This document shows, one piece after another, positions 20,105 to 26,619 of a stretch of 64,000 nucleotides of DNA. The translations under genes and the position numbers were made by a program. The notes beneath the pieces are model-generated. The model did no database searches, was not told the origin of the DNA, and saw nothing but the letters and a program-made list of their open reading frames with translations. Each line of letters starts with the position of its first letter. Within the stretch, counting starts at the first letter, position 1. Source of the DNA: CAVVAL01 sp963740215 (GTDB lineage Bacteria > Actinomycetota > Actinomycetes > Mycobacteriales > Cryptosporangiaceae). The stretch spans positions 310,001 to 374,000 of the forward strand of contig CAVUDJ010000019.1 in assembly GCA_963740215.1 (NCBI GenBank). The letters are read 5' to 3'.

Positions 20105-20234
20105 AGCACCTCCTTGCCGGTATCCGGCAACGTACTGGCCTCGATTATGGTCTCTTGTACCGCAGACCTGCGGTATTGACTGCCCCACCATGGAACTCAC
20201 ATCGGCGGGCACGGCCGGAAGGAGGCAACAGGGG

Positions 20235-21020
20235 ATGTCGGTTCCGGGCGTACGGACAGGCTTCGTTCTCGGGCTGTTCGCGCTGCCGATGGCGATGATC
20301 GGGGGGTGGGCCGGCGGCGTGGCCGGCCTGCTGGTGGCAGGGATCGTGGCGCTGGTGGTGGGTGGCGCCACGATCCGCTACGGCGGGCGGGTGCTGGCCC
20401 TGAGCGCGGTCCGGGCGCGGCCGGTTCTGATGGCCGAGGCGCCGACGCTCCACGCGATGGTCGGCGACCTGGCGAGCCGGCGAGGGATACCGGCACCGGC
20501 GATCCACCTCAGCCCGACGCTCGCGATGAACGCGTTCGTGACCGGCCCGGATCCGGTGCTGTGCGTCACCGAGGGGCTGCTGGCCCACCTCGACGAGCAC
20601 GAACTCCGTTCGGTGCTCGCCCGGGAGATCAGCCGGATCGGGACCGGCGTGCGGGTGGCAACCGGCCGTTCCGCCGGATACCGCGCGGACGCGGACGCCG
20701 CGTCGCTCACCGGCGATCCGCGCGGGCTGGCCCGAGCGCTGCGCATCCTGGAGGCCGGCGCGGCTGCGCTGCCCCTGCCGGGCGGCGCGCGGCTCGCCGC
20801 CGCGGGATCGCTCATGATCGTGAACCCGCAACCCGGGCGCAGGGTGGCGCGGCTGCTCTCGCCGCAGCCGCCGGTCGCCGATCGGGTGGCGCGGCTGGAA
20901 GAGCTGGCCGCAGTGCAGGTTGTCACGGTGCCGATGACCGTGGTGCCGAGTCAGTTGGTGCCGGCCGGCCGAGCGGAGTTCGGTGGCGGCAGGCTGGCCA
21001 CCTCCGGGCGCCCGCTCTAG
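20235..21020 (+). CDS. M48/HtpX-like membrane protein lacking the HExxH zinc motif
   Basis: 261 residues; ATG 20235 is used because GGAGG and AGGGG lie just upstream. Two hydrophobic stretches (GFVLGLFALPMAMIGGWAGG and VAGLLVAGIVALVVGGA) anchor it. It then reads like HtpX/Ste24 proteases (APTLHAMVGDLASRRGIPAP, VTEGLLAHLDEHELRSVL), but where active members have HExxH it has REISR (residues 130-134): both zinc His are Arg. The second-half motif (YRADADAASLTGDPRGLARA) also lacks the usual acid. So it is probably not a protease but a scaffold or a degenerate paralogue. No frameshift is seen. Confidence 0.75.
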   Translation: MSVPGVRTGFVLGLFALPMAMIGGWAGGVAGLLVAGIVALVVGGATIRYGGRVLALSAVRARPVLMAEAPTLHAMVGDLASRRGIPAPAIHLSPTLAMNAFVTGPDPVLCVTEGLLAHLDEHELRSVLAREISRIGTGVRVATGRSAGYRADADAASLTGDPRGLARALRILEAGAAALPLPGGARLAAAGSLMIVNPQPGRRVARLLSPQPPVADRVARLEELAAVQVVTVPMTVVPSQLVPAGRAEFGGGRLATSGRPL

Positions 21021-21030
21021 ACACGGGGCA

Positions 21031-21059
21031 GCGGCCCCTGACTGGCAGTCAGGGGCCGC
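21031..21059. terminator. Bidirectional hairpin terminator
   Basis: Arms 21031-21044 and 21046-21059 are perfect 14-bp reverse complements (GCGGCCCCTGACTG). They sit between the convergent M48-like gene (ends 21020) and DUF4360 gene (ends 21093). Confidence 0.85.
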
Positions 21060-21092
21060 GCCATCGCGATCAAGCTGAGATCGGTCCTGAGA

Positions 21093-21770
21093 TCAGCTGG
21101 TGGGGCAACGCTTCCATGAGAAGTGGTAGAGGGTGTTGATGGCGCCATCGGTGGAGTCCATCGTGATGAAGCTGGTGGTCGTGTTCGGGTTCGACGTGCC
21201 CTTGTTCACGACGAGCTCGGTGTTGATGTTGAACAGCCGCTCCTCGCCACACGGGTGGTACACGTACGCCGGCACGTCGACCTCGTCGCGGGCCTGCCAG
21301 TCGTTGCTCAGCGGCCCGCGCAGCGGGTGCGTGGAGTACACCGTCTGCTGGTGACCCTGGAAGTAGTACCGGGCACGCTGGTACCCGTGGGCGCCCCGCG
21401 CGAGGTCCGCGAAGCCGCGGTAGTCGGCGCTCGCGATCGCGTAGGTGAAGCCGTGCGGGACGTGCACGCGCAGGTTGAGCTGGCAGTTCTTACGGAAGTC
21501 CGTGGGCTTGGAGCCGACGCCGACCTGAGCGAGGTACTCGCTGTAGGTCACGGTGAACGCCGTGTTGTCCGGCGCCACGGCGACCGCCGCGGTGCCGGGC
21601 CGGCAGCCCGAGCCGTTGACGGTGACGACGTCGATGACGATCTTGTCCGGCGGTGGCGGCACTGGCCAGAAGCTGGATGCTGCCTGAGCAGGTCCAGAAA
21701 GGACGAGCGTGCATGCGGCGACCAGCGCCACTGCGATGGCGCGTTTCGCGCCTGTAAGACCAAGTCTCAT
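21093..21770 (-). CDS. Secreted DUF4360-type protein
   Basis: Exported protein of 225 residues with no known activity. ATG 21770 follows GGGGAGGT. The signal peptide (GAKRAIAVALVAACTLVLSG, then PAQAA) is clear. The mature part matches the DUF4360 pattern: VNGSGCRPGTAAVAVAPDNT, FTVTYSEYLAQVG, KNCQLNLRVHVPHGFTYAI, and a late Cys pair (HPCGEE, WKRCPTS) suggesting disulfides. Such proteins are common in actinomycete and fungal secretomes. The start follows a long, relatively AT-rich upstream region. Confidence 0.8.
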   Translation of the reverse strand: MRLGLTGAKRAIAVALVAACTLVLSGPAQAASSFWPVPPPPDKIVIDVVTVNGSGCRPGTAAVAVAPDNTAFTVTYSEYLAQVGVGSKPTDFRKNCQLNLRVHVPHGFTYAIASADYRGFADLARGAHGYQRARYYFQGHQQTVYSTHPLRGPLSNDWQARDEVDVPAYVYHPCGEERLFNINTELVVNKGTSNPNTTTSFITMDSTDGAINTLYHFSWKRCPTS

Positions 21771-22270
21771 GAGGGTACCTCCCCAGGTAGCGGAACTGTT
21801 GTGCCCCCGTTGCCTTTCGACGCCGCCCACTTGCGCGAATTGGCGTCGTTAGGTTTGTCCGTAGCAAGTGGACAGTGAGATCGATCTCGGACGGATGGTA
21901 GCGACGGCTCTCTCTGCCATACAAGCTTTTTCCATCAATTTCCGGACTCAATAGTTTTCGACCCATTAAGCGGTATTAGCCTTAATCGACCTAAAGGTCA
22001 ATTCGCCGCTTTTGCCGAGGCGTGGGTGCGGCCGGGTGCGCACTGGTCGTATCCCTGCTGATGACGGTGCGCATGCACGGTCGCTTGCAGTCTTCGGCGT
22101 TCAGCGCTGCGCGATGTCGACAAGTCGTCTCGTGTGTGTGGAGTCCGGGCGAGAGAGCGTGACCACGGCCGGCGGACGAGTTTCCTGCTCCGTTGAACTA
22201 CTCCCTGATGAGCCCCGTACCACGTGGCGAAGGCATCAGTAGGCGGTGCTCAGAAGGTAGGTGAGGCGGC
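21771..22270. other. 500-base intergenic region with an AT-richer core
   Basis: No convincing gene. Bases about 21915-22010 are clearly AT-richer than their surroundings, unusual for this window, and hold a small palindrome GACCTAAAGGTC (21990s). This suits promoters for the divergent DUF4360 gene and the small ORF at 22271, or a site for an AT-binding nucleoid protein such as Lsr2 (inference). Confidence 0.4.
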
Positions 22271-22447
22271 ATGTCCAGGGCGATCGAGAACCACGGCAAC
22301 GCGCCGACCTACCGGGCAACGCCCCAGCAGCACGCCCTCGTCGAGGACGTCGCGACGGTGATGAAGGAATCGATGAGCCCGCAAGGGGCAGCGGCACCGT
22401 GTAGTGCACGCGTCGCCCTTGACGCCACGGAAAGGGTCACCCACTAA
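22271..22447 (+). CDS. Small ORF (58 aa) translationally coupled to the acidic protein gene
   Basis: ATG 22271 follows AGGTGAGGCGG. The product MSRAIENHGNAPTYRATPQQ, then HALVEDVATVMKESMSPQG, ends in a TAA (22445-22447) whose last A is the first base of the next gene's ATG. Such TAATG overlap usually means coupled translation. The length and hydrophilic sequence match no family I know. It could be a real small protein or a leader controlling the next gene. Confidence 0.55.
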   Translation: MSRAIENHGNAPTYRATPQQHALVEDVATVMKESMSPQGAAAPCSARVALDATERVTH

Positions 22448-23475
22448 TGTACCGGTCAGAACCACCACGGCGGCGCCGTAGGAATCGTGTGCCCATCATC
22501 GCGGGCGTAACTGTTTTCGCCCTGGTCGGGGCGGGGCTGGTCGCGATGACCAGCGTGTCCAACGCGGGCGAGAGCGCCCGTTGCGGACCCGTCGTGCAGG
22601 GCTGGGACAACCCCCGCGGCGACGAGGTAGAGGCCACCCGCCAGAACGGCCGGGTCGTCCGGAACCACTGGGGAGACGGCCAGGAGCGTCCGGACGAGTG
22701 CGAGACGCAGCAGGAGCGCGAGGCCGACGCCCGCGCCGGCGAGGACGACGAGAACCAGGACGACCAGCAGCCTGACCAGAACGACAACGACGGCCGCGAC
22801 GACGACGGCGACGGTCAGGACCAGGACCAGGAGCAGGGCGAAGAGCAGGACCAGGGCCAGGAGGACGGCAACCAGGAGGAAGAGGAGCAGGAAGAGGAGG
22901 AGCAGGAGGAGGTCGAGAAGATCGATGAGAACGACATCATCGCTCAGAACTGCGAAGAAGACTCCAACCTCGAGCCTCACGACGGCTTCCAGAACGGCAA
23001 CCGCTGCGTCGACACCGAGATGGGCGAGGTCGGCAACGAGGACCGCAACCCGTCGCTCCTGATCACCGACTTCCCGGAGCAGGTGCAGAAGGACGAGCCG
23101 TTCCAGATCCGCGTCAGCACCCGCAACCTGATCCGTGACCGCTTCCTCGCGGCCGGCCAGGGTGGTTACTACGTCGAGATGTCGAAGCTCAACGAGCAGG
23201 GCCTGGTTCGCGGTCACTTCCACACCGCGTGCCGCATCCTGAACAACGACGACGAGGCCCCCGACCCGCAGCCGGCCCCGGCGTTCTTCGTGGCCACCGA
23301 GGACGGCGGCGGCGGCGGCGACGCCGACGAGATCGTCATCGAGGTCCCGGGCCTGCCGGACGAGGGCACCTTCCAGTGCGCCTCGTGGGCCGGTGACGGT
23401 AGCCACCGCCTCCCGATGATGCAGCGCGCGAACCAGACGCCGGCCTTCGACGCGGTTCGCATCCAGGTCCAGTAA
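22447..23475 (+). CDS. Membrane-anchored or secreted protein with a Glu/Asp/Gln-rich linker
   Basis: 342 residues of unknown function. An Arg-rich start (PPRRRRRNRVP) and hydrophobic segment (IIAGVTVFALVGAGLVAM) suggest a type II anchor or signal peptide. Residues about 75-155 are an extreme low-complexity acidic stretch of E, D and Q. A folded domain follows, with Cys at four places (QNCEED, NRCVD, TACRI, FQCASW) that could pair outside the cell, and motifs DFPEQVQKDEPFQIRVSTRN and GYYVEMSKLNEQGLVRGHFH. No family recognised; the acidic region could bind cations or keep the domain away from the surface. A perfect hairpin follows the stop codon. Confidence 0.75.
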   Translation: MYRSEPPRRRRRNRVPIIAGVTVFALVGAGLVAMTSVSNAGESARCGPVVQGWDNPRGDEVEATRQNGRVVRNHWGDGQERPDECETQQEREADARAGEDDENQDDQQPDQNDNDGRDDDGDGQDQDQEQGEEQDQGQEDGNQEEEEQEEEEQEEVEKIDENDIIAQNCEEDSNLEPHDGFQNGNRCVDTEMGEVGNEDRNPSLLITDFPEQVQKDEPFQIRVSTRNLIRDRFLAAGQGGYYVEMSKLNEQGLVRGHFHTACRILNNDDEAPDPQPAPAFFVATEDGGGGGDADEIVIEVPGLPDEGTFQCASWAGDGSHRLPMMQRANQTPAFDAVRIQVQ

Positions 23476-23494
23476 CCGACAAGCGCACCAGGTG

Positions 23495-23525
23495 GACGGG
23501 GCACGGACACAGTCCGTGCCCCGTC
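23495..23525. terminator. Perfect 14-bp hairpin between acidic protein and YcnI-like genes
   Basis: GACGGGGCACGGAC (23495-23508) and its exact complement (23512-23525) surround a 3-base loop. It begins 20 bases after the upstream stop, typical of a terminator. It also lies just 28 bases before the next ATG, so the YcnI-like gene must have its promoter here or rely on read-through. Confidence 0.75.
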
Positions 23526-23552
23526 ACCGTAACCGGGAAGTTGGAGGGGTCC

Positions 23553-24281
23553 ATGCTTCGCAACTGGCGCGCGCTGTCCGGCGGGATCGTGTCTGGAGTC
23601 GCCGCGGCTCTTGCTCTTGCTGTTCCGGCGGTCGCCGACGTGACCGTCACTCCGGAAGTGGCGCCGCGCGGTGGTCCGGCCGCGCTCGTGTTCACCGTGC
23701 CGGAGGAGCGCCCCAAGGCGCACACCACGAAGGTCGAGCTGCTGGTTCCGGAGGCGACGCCGATCGCCGAGGTCTACCCGATGTCCGTGGACGGGTGGGC
23801 GCCGCTCACGAGCAGCCGCAAGCTCGCCAAGCCGCTCGCACTCATCCACGGCACCCGGACCTCGGAAGTGGTCTCCAAGGTGACGTGGAAGCGCGTCGGC
23901 AAGACCGCGCCGAAGCCGGGCCAGCCCGCCCTGCTCAAGCTCTCGATGGGGCCGATGCCGGACGTCGAGCAGGTGTCGTTCGCGATCGTCCAGACGTACT
24001 CCGACGGCACTGTCGTGCGCTGGGCCGACGCCGCCGGCGGCAAGAACGCCGCGCCGGTGATCAGGCTGCTCGACATCGAGGAGGCGAAGGGCGACCACAG
24101 CCGCGGCGAGGCGCCCAAGCAGGAGGCCGCGGCCCCTGCCTCCGACTCCTCCGAAGGCGGCGCCGGTGGTGGCGACGGGGCGACGTGGCTGGTTGCCGCC
24201 GGCCTGCTCGTCGTGCTGGCGTTCGCCGCCGAGGGGTGGATCCTGCTCGCTCGGAGGCGTGGCGCCGCCAAGCCTGCCTGA
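23553..24281 (+). CDS. YcnI-like (DUF1775) membrane-anchored protein lacking the N-terminal His
   Basis: 242 residues. ATG 23553 with GGAGGGG upstream is preferred to the TTG at 23541. A signal peptide ends at VPAVA; a domain like YcnI (DUF1775) follows (DVTVTPEVAPRGGPAALVFT, PEERPKAHTTKVELLVPEA). A C-terminal helix (WLVAAGLLVVLAFAAEGWIL plus RRR) anchors it outside the membrane. YcnI proteins bind copper through the His at the mature N-terminus; here Asp occupies that place (ADVTV instead of AHVTV). Copper handling is therefore doubtful, and no copper gene is adjacent. Confidence 0.8.
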   Translation: MLRNWRALSGGIVSGVAAALALAVPAVADVTVTPEVAPRGGPAALVFTVPEERPKAHTTKVELLVPEATPIAEVYPMSVDGWAPLTSSRKLAKPLALIHGTRTSEVVSKVTWKRVGKTAPKPGQPALLKLSMGPMPDVEQVSFAIVQTYSDGTVVRWADAAGGKNAAPVIRLLDIEEAKGDHSRGEAPKQEAAAPASDSSEGGAGGGDGATWLVAAGLLVVLAFAAEGWILLARRRGAAKPA

Positions 24282-24387
24282 CCCGTGCAGGGCGCACCGA
24301 CGGTTACGGGAAGTACGGCAGATGTCGTAGGCGGGATCGGTCACCTGTCCGATGTCCCGCGCTGTGATCGGCGCCACTCTGGGATCC

Positions 24388-24525
24388 ATGAGCGACAAGC
24401 CGAACGTGCCAATCACCGCCACGGTTCGCCGCGTCCAGGTGGTCCGCCGGCCGCGCCGCCGCGAGGTCTACGCCGACACGACGCTGACGACGTCGTGGCC
24501 GCCGCGCCTCAACAAGAGCCTCTGA
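24388..24525 (+). CDS. Possible small basic protein (45 aa)
   Basis: ATG 24388 to TGA 24525 encodes MSDKPNVPITATVRRVQVVR, then an Arg-rich centre and a tail ending SWPPRLNKSL. The ribosome binding site is weak (GGGA, 3 bases before ATG). It ends 10 bases before the convergent nitroreductase gene. The composition (strongly basic, Trp-Pro-Pro near the end) is unlike noncoding shadow reading, but evidence is thin. Confidence 0.35.
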   Translation: MSDKPNVPITATVRRVQVVRRPRRREVYADTTLTTSWPPRLNKSL

Positions 24526-24534
24526 CCGGTGGCG

Positions 24535-25122
24535 TCACCAGCAGTTGATGTGCAGCACCTCGTCCAGCGGGCGCCGTGCCGCCGGACGGAACGTGTCGCC
24601 GATCGTGTGAGCCGTCGGCAGCATCACGCCCTGCCGCACGTTCGCCGGCATGCCCAAGAGGTCTGCCACCTCCCGCTCGTACCGCAGGTGCAGGGTCGTC
24701 CATGCGGTGCCGAGCCCCCGCGACCGTGCCGCCAGCGCGTAGGTCCACGCCGCCGGCAGCAGCGATCCCCAGAGGCTGGCCTGGCTGCCCTCGGGAAGCT
24801 CGGGACCGCGCAGCTCCAGCGCGGCGATGACCAGCACCGGCACCCGGGCCAGGTTCCGCGCCAGGTGGTCGGCGCTGCTCCGAAGGCGCGTGTCGCCGGC
24901 CGGCGAGTAGGCCTCCCACGACCGCAGGTAGAGCTCGCCGATCGCGGTCCGCAGCGCCTCGTCCGTGACGACGATCCACCGCCAGCGCTGGGCGTTCGAC
25001 CCCGTCGGAGCCTGCAGCGCGATCTCCAGGCACTCGCGCACCAGCGCGAGGTCGACCGGACGGTCGAGGTCGAGGCGTTTCCGCACCGAGCGTGTGGTCG
25101 TGAGCAGCTCGTCAGGCGTCAT
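24535..25122 (-). CDS. Nitroreductase-family flavoprotein
   Basis: FMN-dependent oxidoreductase of 195 residues. ATG 25122 has a GAGAGTGAG stretch upstream; an upstream GTG would add 23 residues of unlike composition. Typical motifs: TTRSVRKRLDLDRPVDLALV and LEIALQAPTGSNAQRWRWIV (FMN phosphate site), then SLLPAAWTYALAARSRGLGT. The substrate is not predictable. It is divergent from the AfsA-type operon across a 113-base region with a palindrome, so it may be co-regulated with that pathway (inference). Confidence 0.85.
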   Translation of the reverse strand: MTPDELLTTTRSVRKRLDLDRPVDLALVRECLEIALQAPTGSNAQRWRWIVVTDEALRTAIGELYLRSWEAYSPAGDTRLRSSADHLARNLARVPVLVIAALELRGPELPEGSQASLWGSLLPAAWTYALAARSRGLGTAWTTLHLRYEREVADLLGMPANVRQGVMLPTAHTIGDTFRPAARRPLDEVLHINCW

Positions 25123-25143
25123 GACGCTCACTCTCGTCGATCC

Positions 25144-25160
25144 GTACCGGTAACCGGAAC
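25144..25160. promoter_or_regulatory. Palindromic operator candidate between nitroreductase gene and AfsA-type operon
   Basis: GTACCGGTAACCGGAAC has an exact CCGGT/ACCGG core around a central A, with one mismatch in the outer arms. It lies 22 bases before the nitroreductase ATG and 76 before the AfsA-type ATG, in the only promoter space of the operon. Confidence 0.45.
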
Positions 25161-25235
25161 ACCACATTGAGTAGCGATTCCGCGCTGACAAGGCTCTCCG
25201 CTATTCCGCGACCGAGCGACCCGAGGTGGGGGACC

Positions 25236-25994
25236 ATGACCGTCACGCTGCTGGTGGACCAGAACCATCCGTTCTACTTCGACCACGCGCTGGACCACGT
25301 GCCGGGGATGCTGCTGGTCAACGGTTTGCTCGACCTCGTTCGGGCTTCCGGCCGGGCGACGATGGCGATCGACTTCGCAGCGCTGTGCGAGCTGGACCGG
25401 CCGACCACGCTGTCGGCCACGCGAGACGGCGACGGCTGGCGGCTCACGGCATCGCAGGACGGGACGCCGGTAGCCGAGGGCACCCTGACCACCACCGCCA
25501 CGGCGGCGTTCTTCGCCGCAGCCCAGATCACGCCGGAGCCGGTCGACGAGGACCTGGTGCACCGCGCGCGCCCAGAGAATGTCGTGCTGGGCGAGCCCGT
25601 CCACGACGCGGACGACGAGATCCGCGTGCCGCTGCTGCCGCCGGACGGATACCTGGCCGAGCGCGGCCAGGGCGACTACACCCTGCTGGGCCTGGTCGAG
25701 GCCGGACGCCAGCTCGCCACCCTCTTCGCGCACATCATCGACGTCCACCCGCTCGACACGCAGCTGCTGTGGTCGCGGCTGGAGGCCGACCTGCCGTGCG
25801 CCGTGCCGGGCGACGCGGCGTTGATGCTGCGCAGCCGTCCGGCACCGGTCAAGGGACGCAAGCTCCGGTACGAGGCGGAGCTGGTCGGCGGCGACGGCCG
25901 GGTGCACGGCACGGTCGCGATCTGCTGCCAGGCGGTCAACCCCGCGAGCTACCAGCGGTTCCGCGCCGCCGCCGTCGTGGGGAGCGCCGCATGA
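25236..25994 (+). CDS. AfsA-type hotdog protein (gamma-butyrolactone-synthase-like)
   Basis: 252 residues, first gene of a six-gene operon. ATG 25236 follows GGTGGGGG. The stretch DQNHPFYFDHALDHVPGMLL matches the A-factor biosynthesis hotdog signature, and a second half (VHDADDEIRVPLLPPDGYLA) repeats the fold. In A-factor making, AfsA joins a beta-ketoacyl chain to dihydroxyacetone phosphate. The usual partners, a TetR-type butyrolactone receptor and an NAD(P)H reductase, are not adjacent. The nearby ketosynthase III at 32071 could supply the acyl chain. Its stop overlaps the next start (ATGA). Function in a butyrolactone-like pathway is inference. Confidence 0.8.
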   Translation: MTVTLLVDQNHPFYFDHALDHVPGMLLVNGLLDLVRASGRATMAIDFAALCELDRPTTLSATRDGDGWRLTASQDGTPVAEGTLTTTATAAFFAAAQITPEPVDEDLVHRARPENVVLGEPVHDADDEIRVPLLPPDGYLAERGQGDYTLLGLVEAGRQLATLFAHIIDVHPLDTQLLWSRLEADLPCAVPGDAALMLRSRPAPVKGRKLRYEAELVGGDGRVHGTVAICCQAVNPASYQRFRAAAVVGSAA

Positions 25995-26617
25995 CCCACC
26001 TTCCCAAGATCCTGTTCGGGATCGTGCTCGCGGTGCTCGCGGCCGCGTTCGCCAACCAGGTCACGCACATCGGCCAGGCACCGAACGCGCTGGCAGCCGC
26101 CCTCACCGCCGGCTACGCGGCCTGGCTCGTGGCCGAGGCGCCCGTGACGTTCAAGACGCCGTCTCAGCCGGTGGCCGAGGGGCGGACGATCGTCGCGTAC
26201 GCGCTGGCCCGCGTGCTGACGGCGATCCTGGCGGTGCTCGGTGGAACGCCGTGGCAGGGCTGGTCCAGGTGGCTGGCGCTGCCGGTGCTGGCTCTCGCCG
26301 GGGGAATCGCGCTGCGGCTGGTCGCCGCGCGGACGCTCGGCCGGTTCTACTCGCACCACGTGGTGCGGCGGTTCGACCACAGCGTCGTGAGCAGCGGTCC
26401 CTACCGGTTCGTCCGGCATCCCGCCTACACGGGGATGATCCTTGCCCACGTCGGTTTCGTCGGCTTCTTCGCCAACCCGCTGAGCGTGGTCGCGTTGCTG
26501 GCCCTCGTGACGGCGATCGCCTGGCGGATCACCGTCGAGGAGCGGGTCATGTGGGCGGTCCCCGGATACCCGGAGTACGCGCTGACGCGTGCCCGCGTCG
26601 TCCCCGGGGCGTGGTGA
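25991..26617 (+). CDS. ICMT-like membrane methyltransferase
   Basis: Integral membrane protein of 208 residues with about five hydrophobic helices. The C-terminal signature GPYRFVRHPAYTGMILAHVG, then EERVMWAVPGYPEYALTRAR, is that of isoprenylcysteine-carboxyl-methyltransferase (ICMT/PEMT) proteins, which use S-adenosylmethionine to methylate acidic or lipid-like substrates at the membrane. It starts inside the AfsA-type stop (ATGA). In this setting it could methyl-esterify or O-methylate a lipophilic product. Prenylated proteins are not known to be its target here. Confidence 0.82.
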   Translation: MTHLPKILFGIVLAVLAAAFANQVTHIGQAPNALAAALTAGYAAWLVAEAPVTFKTPSQPVAEGRTIVAYALARVLTAILAVLGGTPWQGWSRWLALPVLALAGGIALRLVAARTLGRFYSHHVVRRFDHSVVSSGPYRFVRHPAYTGMILAHVGFVGFFANPLSVVALLALVTAIAWRITVEERVMWAVPGYPEYALTRARVVPGAW

Positions 26618-26619
26618 CG

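Noticed and set aside
22012..22242. 76-codon ORF in the gap before the small coupled ORF
   Set aside because: No ribosome binding site, mixed composition and no protein-like pattern.
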